A DNA stretch of 13,467 nt from Bacteroidales bacterium UBA6346 (GTDB lineage Bacteria > Bacteroidota > Bacteroidia > Bacteroidales > UBA932): positions 1 through 13,467 of the forward strand of contig DJSA01000119.1 in assembly GCA_002438905.1 (NCBI GenBank), read 5' to 3'. Each line of letters begins with the position of its first letter. Within the stretch, counting starts at the first letter, position 1. The position numbers and the translations under genes are program-made. This document shows positions 1 through 6,939 of this stretch, piece after piece. The notes below the pieces were generated by a model. The model had not been told where the DNA came from. It searched no databases and saw only the letters and a program-made list of their open reading frames with translations.

Positions 1-6
1 CAACAT

Positions 7-82
7 CGCGGGGTAGAGCAGTTGGTAGCTCGTCGGGCTCATAACCCGGAGGCCGGAGGTTCGAGTCCTTCCCCCGCTACCA
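7..82 (+). tRNA. Initiator tRNA-fMet (anticodon CAT)
   Basis: A full cloverleaf can be folded. The acceptor strands are 7-13 and 72-78, the D-stem is GAGC/GCTC, the anticodon CAT lies at 40-42 in loop CTCATAA, the T-loop is TTCGAGT, and the 3' CCA is encoded at 80-82. Two initiator hallmarks separate it from elongator tRNA-Met: three consecutive G:C pairs at the base of the anticodon stem (GGG 35-37 with CCC 45-47), and an unpaired first acceptor position (C7 opposite T78, i.e. C1/U72). The unpaired 1:72 position is what the formyltransferase reads and what excludes initiator tRNA from elongation. The T-stem has one G-T wobble. Its promoter lies before the window. Confidence 0.96.
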
Positions 83-86
83 AGCC

Positions 87-121
87 AAGGCATCGAGGTT
101 TTCACTTCGGTGTCTTTTTTT
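87..121 (+). terminator. Rho-independent terminator after tRNA-fMet
   Basis: An 11-bp stem pairs 89-99 with 104-114, including three G-T wobbles, around a 4-nt TTTC loop. A run of seven T follows at 115-121. A87 and A88 can also pair with the first T residues. It starts five bases after the tRNA 3' end and should end the tRNA transcript, separating it from the protein operon that starts downstream. Confidence 0.85.
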
Positions 122-155
122 GTTTCTTTTATTTTTTTCATATTTCTATAATGCT

Positions 156-163
156 TAATTTTG
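156..163 (+). promoter_or_regulatory. Bacteroidota -7 promoter box for the six-gene operon
   Basis: TAATTTTG matches the Bacteroidota -7 consensus TAnnTTTG exactly and lies in an AT-rich stretch between the tRNA terminator and the first coding gene. No clear TTTG -33 element is seen 19-22 nt upstream; that region is a T-tract ending TTTTCA. Transcription would start near 168-172, leaving a leader of about 50 nt before the ATG at 220. Because gene spacing downstream is so tight, this is the best candidate promoter for everything to 8284. Confidence 0.55.
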
Positions 164-219
164 CAGGTTATGAAAATTAGGGGGCATTGTGCGCTTCCGT
201 GAACCCCACGACTGCCATT

Positions 220-1143
220 ATGGATATTGACCTTCTTTCAAAAATGGTGTATGACCTGATTCTCGACAACGACAGAGTCGCGTTGCCCGGGGTGGGATGC
301 TTTGTGGCCGAGTTTGTGCCGGCGAGCTTCTCCGACAGGGGATACACGATAAATCCTCCGTATAGGAAACTCTATTTCAGAAGCCATCCGGACGATGGCG
401 AGCTGCTCGTACGACTCTACGCGAAGTCGAACGGTGTGTCTGAGGGGGATGCGCGGAGGATTCTGACGGATTTTCTTGCCGAGATGAAAGAGCTGCTCTT
501 TGCTCGAAAGAGCATTGTTTTTCCTGGACTTGGGCGTCTTCGTGCCACAAAGGAGAACAATCTTTTCTTTGTCGCGGACGAGGCTCTTGACATATATCCT
601 GAAGGCTTCGGTCTTGAACCGCTTTCCCTGAAGACCCATAAGGAAACCGAGAAGGAACTTTCCGCGACTATGGCTGAGTTGGGCGGCATCCTTGGTTCCG
701 AGGAAGCTGCTGAGGCGGAAACGGAGTCGGTTGCTGGGTCGGCCTCTGGGGCGGGCTCTGAGCCGATTGCAGAGTCAGTTGCTGAGTCAACTGCAGAGTC
801 AGTTGCTGAGTCAACTGCAGAGCCGGTTGCTGGGTCAACTGCAGAGCCTGCTGCCGAGTCAACTACAGAGCCTGCTGCTGAGTCAACTGCAGAGCCGGTT
901 GCTGAGCCTATTGCCGAGTCAGTTGCTGGGTCAACTGCAGAGCCGGCCGCCAAACAGGAAACGGGGCCTGCGAGAAAAACAATGTCCCCGGGGAAAATAG
1001 TCATTATAACCATAGCTTCACTTCTTGGCCTAGCGGCAGTTCTGTTCATCGTTTTCGTGCTGCTGGTCAACTGCTTCCCGGACTTCCTCGACTCGCTGCT
1101 CTACACGCAGGAGGAACTTGACATAATCAATTACAAGTTATAG
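220..1143 (+). CDS. HU-like (CCDC81-type) domain protein with repeat linker and C-terminal membrane helix
   Basis: The product is 307 aa from ATG 220. The reading frame is open back to TTG 187, but the homologous region begins around the ATG (MDIDLLSKMVYDLI), so I use ATG. Residues 1-60 and about 65-140 look like the paired CCDC81-type bacterial HU-fold domains: LLSKMVYDLIL, then ALPGVGCFVAEF, then a second copy with VFPGLGRLRA. A low-complexity linker rich in Ala, Glu, Ser, Thr and Pro follows (about 165-255, containing seven 8-residue repeats), then a single hydrophobic helix at about 260-283 (IVIITIASLLGLAAVLFIVF) and a short acidic tail. In many Bacteroidota relatives such HU domains precede a SPOR peptidoglycan-binding domain; none is present here. 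The topology is probably HU domains in the cytosol, anchored to the inner membrane. Whether it binds DNA or septal partners is unknown. It is the first gene of the operon, 24 nt before the Nudix gene. Confidence 0.8.
   Translation: MDIDLLSKMVYDLILDNDRVALPGVGCFVAEFVPASFSDRGYTINPPYRKLYFRSHPDDGELLVRLYAKSNGVSEGDARRILTDFLAEMKELLFARKSIVFPGLGRLRATKENNLFFVADEALDIYPEGFGLEPLSLKTHKETEKELSATMAELGGILGSEEAAEAETESVAGSASGAGSEPIAESVAESTAESVAESTAEPVAGSTAEPAAESTTEPAAESTAEPVAEPIAESVAGSTAEPAAKQETGPARKTMSPGKIVIITIASLLGLAAVLFIVFVLLVNCFPDFLDSLLYTQEELDIINYKL
772..950 (+). repeat. 24-bp in-frame tandem repeat (7 copies plus partial)
   Basis: Seven consecutive 24-bp units start at 772, 796, 820, 844, 868, 892 and 916, with an 11-bp partial unit from 940. 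The first two units are identical and the others differ by a few bases. Each encodes an 8-residue unit of the form E(S/P)(V/A)AESTA, forming the linker of the HU-like protein. The best-conserved units contain the inverted repeat CAGTTG-CTGAGT-CAACTG (6-bp arms, 6-nt loop). The length is a multiple of three, so copy-number change would alter linker length without breaking the frame. Confidence 0.95.
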
Positions 1144-1167
1144 ACCTCCTCAAAAAGCAGAGAACAG

Positions 1168-1755
1168 ATGTTTGAACTGATTTATCCGGTGGATCCGGCT
1201 CCTATATTGCCTGCCCTGACGGCCGGTTCTCCGCGCGATGGGCGTCTTGATGGTGAGATCTTTCCCGTCGTTGAAGAGAGCGGGCTTGTGGTGGGCCGTG
1301 CCTCGCGCTCATATTGTCACGGAGGCTCACGTCTTCTGCACCCCGTCGTACATCTTCACATAATAGACCGTGAGGAGAGAATTTATCTTCAGAAGCGTTC
1401 GATGAAAAAGGACATCCAGCCCGGTAAATGGGACACTGCGGTTGGCGGGCATGTCGGCTACGGGGAGAGCCTTGTCGAGGCGCTGCTGCGGGAGTCGATG
1501 GAAGAGCTGCACCTGACGCGCTTCAATCCCGTGTACATCGGGACGTATCCGTATGATTCCGACAGGGAACGAGAACTCGTCAACATCTTCGCCGCAGTGG
1601 GTTCGTTTGACATAAGGCCGGATCTTGACGAGGTCACGGACGGACGTTTCTGGACCATAGCCGAAATCGATGCCGCCATGGGAAAAAACATCCTGACCCC
1701 CAATTTCGAGATGGAATTCGGCAGAATCCGAAATAAACTGCTTGCCTTGCTGTAA
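1168..1755 (+). CDS. Nudix hydrolase (YfcD/IPP-isomerase-like group)
   Basis: The product is 195 aa. The Nudix box runs from residue 94 to 116: G94, E100, R108-E109 and E112-E113 fit GX5EX7REUXEEXGU, which places the metal-binding glutamates correctly. His115 replaces the usual Gly near the end of the box. The N-terminal 55 residues precede the Nudix fold, and the segment HPVVHLHIIDREERIYLQKRS is the usual first strands. Nudix enzymes hydrolyse nucleoside diphosphates linked to another group with Mg2+; some in this subgroup act on non-nucleotide diphosphates, so I cannot name the substrate. It lies 24 nt after the HU-like gene and 18 nt before the glycosyltransferase, so it is probably cotranscribed with the wall-fragment genes. 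A sugar-nucleotide substrate would fit that context but is inference. It is cytosolic, with no signal peptide. Confidence 0.88.
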   Translation: MFELIYPVDPAPILPALTAGSPRDGRLDGEIFPVVEESGLVVGRASRSYCHGGSRLLHPVVHLHIIDREERIYLQKRSMKKDIQPGKWDTAVGGHVGYGESLVEALLRESMEELHLTRFNPVYIGTYPYDSDRERELVNIFAAVGSFDIRPDLDEVTDGRFWTIAEIDAAMGKNILTPNFEMEFGRIRNKLLALL

Positions 1756-1773
1756 ACCCTTTTGAGAATTGGA

Positions 1774-3156
1774 ATGGACAGAATATCAGTAATATACACG
1801 AACAATTCGGGGCATTCGGAAGAATTGGTACGTATAGACTCAGCGGTGGAAACGGAATATATTCTTCTTTGCAACGAAAAATACCGCATCACCCTGGTGC
1901 AGCATGCGCTTGAACGCTTCATCTGGGTCGCGGACGCCACGGGAGCTGACATGCTCTACTCCGACTGCATCGAGAACGGTGAACGACATCCCCTGATTGA
2001 CTGTCAGATGGGTTCGCTGCGAAATGATTTCGATTTCGGCCCTGCGCTTCTTTTCCGTACTTCCTCGTTCAGAGCTGCCGTGAAGTCTCAGCGGAAAGAG
2101 GCAAATTACAGATATGCCGCGCTTTATGACCTTCGCCTTCGTATGCAGAGTATCTTTCATATAAGGGAATATCTTTATGAATATGCGGAAGATGACATTC
2201 GCCTGAGCGGTGAAAAGCAGTTTGACTATGTCGCCCCTTCCAACAGGGACGTTCAGATAGAGATGGAAAAGGCCTGCACTATCCGCCTCAAACACATAGG
2301 GGCGTGGCTTGACGGTCCGCGTCCGGTCGCTCCGGAGCCGGACGTGACCGAGCCGACCCGAGGCGAGGCAGGCAGAGCAAAATCTCCGGACGGCATTGCT
2401 GAACAGGCCGGCTTCCCTGTAACTGCATCTGTAATAATTCCGGTCTTCAACAGGGTCAAGACCATCGGCGATGCTGTCAGGAGCGCCCTCTCGCAGCAGT
2501 GTGACTTCAATTTCAATGTAATGATCATCGACAACCACTCCACCGACGGCACAACGCAGCTCCTTCGCCGGCTCTCCGAAAATGACCCGCGCCTCATCCA
2601 TATAATCCCGGAAGAGAAGAACCTCGGAATTGGAGGTTGCTGGAATCTCGCGATAGACAGTCCTCATTGCGGACTCTATGCCGTCCAGCTCGACAGTGAC
2701 GACATCTATTCCGGCTCGGACACACTCTCAAAAATAGTGGATGGCTTCCTTTCTCAAAATTGTGCGATGCTCGTCGGCTCCTACACGCTAACGGACTTCG
2801 ATCTCCGTCCCATTCCTCCAGGCCTTATTGACCATCGCGAATGGACAGACGAAAACGGGCATAACAATGCATTGAGAATCAACGGACTCGGAGCTCCGCG
2901 CGCATTTCGCACAGACATCCTTCGCAGAATCCATTTCCCAAATACAAGTTATGGTGAAGACTATGCCATGGGTCTTAAACTCTCCGGAATGTATCGTCTG
3001 GGACGGATTTACGAGAACCTATATTATTGCCGCCGTTGGACTGGGAACTCGGATGCCGCCCTGAGCATTGAGCGGCAAAATGCCAACAACCTCTACAAGG
3101 ACAGCCTGCGTACAGTGGAACTGCTCTCTCGGATTGCTGGAAACGATGCTAACTGA
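1774..3156 (+). CDS. Family 2 glycosyltransferase with an extra N-terminal GT2-like domain
   Basis: The product is 460 aa from ATG 1774; an in-frame TTG at 1762 is a less likely start. The C-terminal half is a standard GT-A fold: SVIIPVFNR (about 219-227) opens the nucleotide-sugar site, IIDNHSTDGT follows, LDSDD (306-310) is the metal-binding DXD motif, and GED (394-396) is the probable catalytic acid region. Residues 1-175 resemble a second GT2-like half: it starts RISVIYTN, has ADMLYSD and ends with the FGPALLFRTSSF segment typical of GT2 enzymes, but it lacks an obvious DXD motif. It may be degenerate or structural. A charged, Pro-rich linker (about 180-213) joins the halves. There is no transmembrane segment. 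Donor and acceptor cannot be read from the sequence. Its last 11 nt overlap the start of the DUF4922-SpoIID gene, implying translational coupling. Confidence 0.88.
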   Translation: MDRISVIYTNNSGHSEELVRIDSAVETEYILLCNEKYRITLVQHALERFIWVADATGADMLYSDCIENGERHPLIDCQMGSLRNDFDFGPALLFRTSSFRAAVKSQRKEANYRYAALYDLRLRMQSIFHIREYLYEYAEDDIRLSGEKQFDYVAPSNRDVQIEMEKACTIRLKHIGAWLDGPRPVAPEPDVTEPTRGEAGRAKSPDGIAEQAGFPVTASVIIPVFNRVKTIGDAVRSALSQQCDFNFNVMIIDNHSTDGTTQLLRRLSENDPRLIHIIPEEKNLGIGGCWNLAIDSPHCGLYAVQLDSDDIYSGSDTLSKIVDGFLSQNCAMLVGSYTLTDFDLRPIPPGLIDHREWTDENGHNNALRINGLGAPRAFRTDILRRIHFPNTSYGEDYAMGLKLSGMYRLGRIYENLYYCRRWTGNSDAALSIERQNANNLYKDSLRTVELLSRIAGNDAN

Positions 3157-5575
3157 GGACACGGATACCATCAGGGCTGCATTGATTACAGACATCGCAA
3201 TGGCGCAAAAAATTGAAAACGAAATGAAGGAAAACAACGAGATACAGAAATTTGTCAATGACCAGCTCTCCTGTTGGCCGCTTGCCTGTGCAAACTTCAG
3301 GGCACTCAAAAGCGTGAAGACCAAGACACTCAATATCCGTGGACTGGATGTCATCGTGCAGCACAACCCTGCGAGGATGATTTCTTCTGCTGCAAAGCTC
3401 GACAAGGCCTCGGTTGCGAAGCGCCCCTGCTTCTTCTGTAACCGCTTTCCGGAACAGACCTTCATCCGTTTCGAGGGACGCAAGGGCAAGAAGTACGATA
3501 TACTGCTCAATCCATATCCGATTTTTCCGGACCATCTCGTGATTGCAAGCACAAGGCACTGCGATCAGTCCATCTGGAAACGCTATATAGACATACTCGA
3601 TCTTTCCCGGAAATATCAGGACTATACCTTTTTCTACAATGGTCCCCATTCCGGAGCCTCGGCACCTGACCATCACCATTTTCAGGCTGCTCCCAACGGG
3701 CTTATGCCTTTGGAGAACGATGTACGAAGGATGCTTGCGCAGGTGCCGTCATCTCCCGCGAAGACTGAGGCATCGTCATCTCCCGTTCCGGAACTGACCT
3801 ACCTCACATCCGTTCAGGACGCGCAACTCTTCCACTACAACAAATTCGTGAACGGTGTCTTTGTTCTCCGTGCAACGACTTCAAAATCAGCCGCGAAGCT
3901 TTTCTACAGGCTTCTGGACTGCGCGGACACTCCGCAGGGAGAGAGCGAACCGCTGTTCAATCTCATATCGTGGTACTCCGGCGGAGAATATTGCTCAATC
4001 ATCGTGTTCCGCACTGCCCATCGCTCGCACCACTATTTCTCCGATGGATCGGATCATCTGACAATGAGTCCGGGCTGTGCCGACATGGGGGGCTGTTTCG
4101 TTGCCCCCGTGCCCGAGGATTTCGATAAACTTGACGCGAAGCTTCTCACGGAAGTCCTGGACGAAGTGACCCTGAGCAAGGAGTCGCAGCGCAAGATAGT
4201 CCGTCGCCTCACGCGTACGCAGCCTCATATAAGCGTCGGCATAATGTCGGCTGAACGAATTGAGTTCCAGATGTATCCTGACGGAGGAGGCACGCGTGTG
4301 GCAACCTACCGCGAGGGAAAGATTGACTATGACGGCGCGCTCTATGACGAACTTTTCTTCGAGGAACAGACTCCGTCGACTTTCTTTGCCGAGCCTACAT
4401 TCGAGCTTCACAATGTCACGATAGGCAAGGGTTTCCACTGGGAACGCTTTGAGACGCAGAAATTTGCCGGCGCGCTGAAAATCATCGTTGAGAACAACCG
4501 CCTCACTGCAATCAACGTAATAGGTGTCGAGGACTACCTTCTCAGCGTCATATCTTCGGAAATGAACCAGAACTCGCCGGATGAATTTCTGAAGGCCCAC
4601 GCCGTGATATCCCGCTCCTGGGTCATGGCTCAGCTCTCCCATAACAGGAAAATCAACTGCGATGCTGCGGAAAGAGAGAATTTCCTGAAATGCGGAAGTC
4701 TTGAAGATGTCGTCACATGGCTTTCCGAACACGGTAATTTGGGGGTTAACGGGTCTGCTGAAACCTCCGCAGTGTCCGGAGACAGGGAATATATACGTTG
4801 GTACGATCGCAGTGACCACCGGAATTTTGATGTCTGTGCCGATGACCACTGCCAACGCTACCAGGGACTTACCAGAGCTACTGAACCGTCTGTCCAGAAG
4901 GCCATTGATGCAACATGGGCTCAGGTTCTGACCTTTGCCGGAGAACTATGTGACACCCGTTTCTCGAAATGCTGCGGCGGGACGACTGAACTCTTCTCGA
5001 CCTGTTGGGCGGATGAAGACAAGGACTACCTGAAAGCCTTGCCTGACACTCCCGGGCACCTTCCTGACGGAAGCCGCAACGCCGACGGGACAGCCATTGC
5101 CCCATTCTGCTCGCTTGCGGACAGCCGGCTTCTTGCACGGGTCTTCAATGGTTACGACCGCGAGACCGCCGATTTCTATCGCTGGACCGAGGTGTATGAT
5201 CTCAAGGTTCTCTCTGACATCGTCCGCGCGAAAAGCGGCATCGACATAGGAGAACTCACGGCACTTGATCCTTTGGCAAAGGGACCTTCCGGAAGGATAT
5301 ACAGGCTTCGCGTGGCTGGGACAAAGGACAGTTTCATCGTCGGAAAGGAACTGGAAATAAGGCGAATACTCTCTCCGTCTCATCTCCGGAGCTCGGCCTT
5401 TGAAACCGAGTTCACCGCCGATGGCAAGGTAATCCTCCGTGGGCATGGTTGGGGACACGGTGTCGGGCTGTGCCAGGTAGGCGCGGCAGTCATGGCGGAC
5501 AGGGGATATGGCTACAAGACCATTCTTGAACACTATTATCCCGGTACTCACATTTCCGAATCACTCTCCAAATGA
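3146..5575 (+). CDS. DUF4922-SpoIID/LytB fusion protein
   Basis: The product is 809 aa from ATG 3146, which overlaps the glycosyltransferase stop by 11 nt. ATG 3200 is an alternative start, and the frame stays open upstream to TTG 3068. The N-terminal part (about 20-345) is DUF4922, a HIT/GalT-like fold. It shows CFFC (95-98), NPYPIFPDHLVIAS and DHHHFQ (175-180), whose HxHxQ matches the catalytic motif of GalT, Ap4A phosphorylase and GDP-galactose phosphorylase relatives. The C-terminal part (about 359-805) is a complete SpoIID domain: GVEDYLLSVISSEM (with Glu472, the position of the proposed lytic transglycosylase acid), LKAHAVISRSW, HRNFDVCADDHC (His558, Cys564 and Cys569, a likely zinc site), FSKCCGGTTE and GHGWGHGVGLCQVGAA (from 766). 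SpoIID enzymes cut glycan strands lacking stem peptides. No signal peptide or membrane helix is seen at any plausible start, so the SpoIID part appears cytosolic, which is unusual. It overlaps the downstream permease gene by 4 nt (ATGA). The biochemical role of the DUF4922 half is unknown. Confidence 0.9.
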   Translation: MLTEDTDTIRAALITDIAMAQKIENEMKENNEIQKFVNDQLSCWPLACANFRALKSVKTKTLNIRGLDVIVQHNPARMISSAAKLDKASVAKRPCFFCNRFPEQTFIRFEGRKGKKYDILLNPYPIFPDHLVIASTRHCDQSIWKRYIDILDLSRKYQDYTFFYNGPHSGASAPDHHHFQAAPNGLMPLENDVRRMLAQVPSSPAKTEASSSPVPELTYLTSVQDAQLFHYNKFVNGVFVLRATTSKSAAKLFYRLLDCADTPQGESEPLFNLISWYSGGEYCSIIVFRTAHRSHHYFSDGSDHLTMSPGCADMGGCFVAPVPEDFDKLDAKLLTEVLDEVTLSKESQRKIVRRLTRTQPHISVGIMSAERIEFQMYPDGGGTRVATYREGKIDYDGALYDELFFEEQTPSTFFAEPTFELHNVTIGKGFHWERFETQKFAGALKIIVENNRLTAINVIGVEDYLLSVISSEMNQNSPDEFLKAHAVISRSWVMAQLSHNRKINCDAAERENFLKCGSLEDVVTWLSEHGNLGVNGSAETSAVSGDREYIRWYDRSDHRNFDVCADDHCQRYQGLTRATEPSVQKAIDATWAQVLTFAGELCDTRFSKCCGGTTELFSTCWADEDKDYLKALPDTPGHLPDGSRNADGTAIAPFCSLADSRLLARVFNGYDRETADFYRWTEVYDLKVLSDIVRAKSGIDIGELTALDPLAKGPSGRIYRLRVAGTKDSFIVGKELEIRRILSPSHLRSSAFETEFTADGKVILRGHGWGHGVGLCQVGAAVMADRGYGYKTILEHYYPGTHISESLSK

Positions 5576-6939
5576 CGACAAACCACAAGAACATATCCCC
5601 GTGGCTATGGGTTCCCACGCTCTATTTTGCGGAGGGCATACCATATTTTGTCGTGAACAGCATATCAGTCACGATGTTCACCCGAATGGGAGTCAGCAAC
5701 GGCGCGATGGCTCTCTTCACGAGCCTGCTCTATCTCCCGTGGGTGATAAAGCCGCTTTGGAGCCCGTTCGTCGACATCATCCGCACCAAACGCTGGTGGG
5801 TCATGACGATGCAGGTCGTGATGTCGGCATGTTTCATTGCTCTTGCCCTCTCACTGCCATCCGATGCGGGGACGCTCGTCGAACACCGCACGCACGACGG
5901 CTCGTCCTCAATCTCACTTTTCACGGTCACTCTTATAATATTCTGGATAATGGCATTCGCAAGCGCGACCCACGACATCGCCGCCGACGGATTCTACATG
6001 CTCGCCCTGACTCCCGGTGAACAGTCTCTGTTTGTCGGTATCCGCAGCACATTCTACCGCCTGGCATCGGTATTCGGACAGGGTGTCCTCGTCGTGATTG
6101 CCGGAGTTCTCGAGACACGGCTCGGCGACATACCTAAAGCATGGTTCTGGACCATACTCATAACCGCCGTGCTCTTCGCGGCCGTCACGCTTTGGCATAG
6201 TCTTGCACTTCCGCGCCCATTGACTGACAGATCCGCAGCGGAAAAATTTCCAAACTCCTCAACTGAGCGTTCCCATAATACGGGAAATAATGGCACTCGT
6301 TTGATATTCAGAGATTTCGGCAGAACATTCGCGACATTCTTCCGTAAGCCCGGCGTTCTTCTCGCCCTTACGTTCCTGCTGCTCTACCGCCTTCCAGAGG
6401 CTTTCTTGGTAAAGATGATGAATCCTTTCCTTCTTGCTCCGACATCAGAGGGCGGGCTTGGACTGACGACCACTCAGGTTGGGGCAGTCTATGGCACCGC
6501 TGGAGTCATAGCCCTCACGCTCGGTGGCATACTCGGCGGAATGGCTGTCGCAAAATGGGGACTCAGGCGCTGCCTTTGGCCGATGGCTCTTTCCCTTGCG
6601 CTTCCGTGTCTCGCCTTTATATGGCTCAGCATCGCGCAGCCGTCATCCATGTGGACTGTAGGCGCCTTCGTATGTCTTGACCAGTTCGGCTACGGATTCG
6701 GATTCACGGCATATATGCTCTATATGATATATTTCTCGCAAGGAGAATACAAGACTTCGCACTACTCCCTCTGTACAGCTTTTATGGCACTGAGCATGAT
6801 GCTGCCCGGAATGGTTGCAGGCTACCTTCAGGAGTCTCTCGGCTACACGGGATTCTTTTGGGTGGTGGGCGCGTGCTGTCTTGTAACTGTTTTTGTGACA
6901 ATGCTTCTGAAAATAGAACCCGAATATGGCAAAAAATAA
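5572..6939 (+). CDS. AmpG-like MFS permease (muropeptide uptake candidate)
   Basis: The product is 455 aa and about 12 hydrophobic segments are visible. The start is the ATG of an ATGA overlap with the preceding stop. AmpG-type hallmarks are an N-terminal EGIPYFVVNSISV, KPLWSPFVD (60-68) after the second helix, and THDIAADGFYMLAL (133-146) where AmpG proteins have the conserved (T/Q)DI..DG segment. A hydrophilic central loop (about 215-245) divides two six-helix halves. AmpG of Gram-negative bacteria uses proton motive force to import GlcNAc-anhydroMurNAc fragments. Bacteroidales paralogues of this family are less well characterised, so the exact cargo (disaccharide, MurNAc or muropeptide) is open. 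Its position between a SpoIID protein and a NamZ-like muramidase supports cell-wall fragment uptake. The following gene starts 14 nt before this one ends. Confidence 0.85.
   Translation: MTTNHKNISPWLWVPTLYFAEGIPYFVVNSISVTMFTRMGVSNGAMALFTSLLYLPWVIKPLWSPFVDIIRTKRWWVMTMQVVMSACFIALALSLPSDAGTLVEHRTHDGSSSISLFTVTLIIFWIMAFASATHDIAADGFYMLALTPGEQSLFVGIRSTFYRLASVFGQGVLVVIAGVLETRLGDIPKAWFWTILITAVLFAAVTLWHSLALPRPLTDRSAAEKFPNSSTERSHNTGNNGTRLIFRDFGRTFATFFRKPGVLLALTFLLLYRLPEAFLVKMMNPFLLAPTSEGGLGLTTTQVGAVYGTAGVIALTLGGILGGMAVAKWGLRRCLWPMALSLALPCLAFIWLSIAQPSSMWTVGAFVCLDQFGYGFGFTAYMLYMIYFSQGEYKTSHYSLCTAFMALSMMLPGMVAGYLQESLGYTGFFWVVGACCLVTVFVTMLLKIEPEYGKK

Noticed and set aside
83..186. tRNA-linked integration site (att) after tRNA-fMet
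   Set aside because: No integrase and no repeat of the tRNA 3' end elsewhere in the window were noticed; the region holds a terminator and promoter.
187..219. TTG start (187) and GTG (199) for the HU-like protein
   Set aside because: The extension adds residues with no family similarity, and the first HU domain begins at ATG 220.
772..950. Possible CRISPR array
   Set aside because: Units are contiguous with no unique spacers, stay in frame and encode a low-complexity protein linker.
417..1070. Minus-strand frame opposite the HU-like gene
   Set aside because: It mirrors the repeat on the other strand (Ala/Ser/Asp-rich), has no domain, and is explained by the GC-rich third positions of the real gene.
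1840..2667. 275-codon minus-strand frame inside the glycosyltransferase
   Set aside because: No recognisable motif, and the opposite strand carries clear GT2 motifs across the same bases.
3068..3145. TTG start for the DUF4922-SpoIID gene
   Set aside because: It would overlap the glycosyltransferase by 89 nt; ATG 3146 gives an 11-nt overlap in keeping with the other junctions.
3995..4855. 286-codon minus-strand frame inside the DUF4922-SpoIID gene
   Set aside because: It is the shadow of an intact domain-bearing frame and shows no family features.
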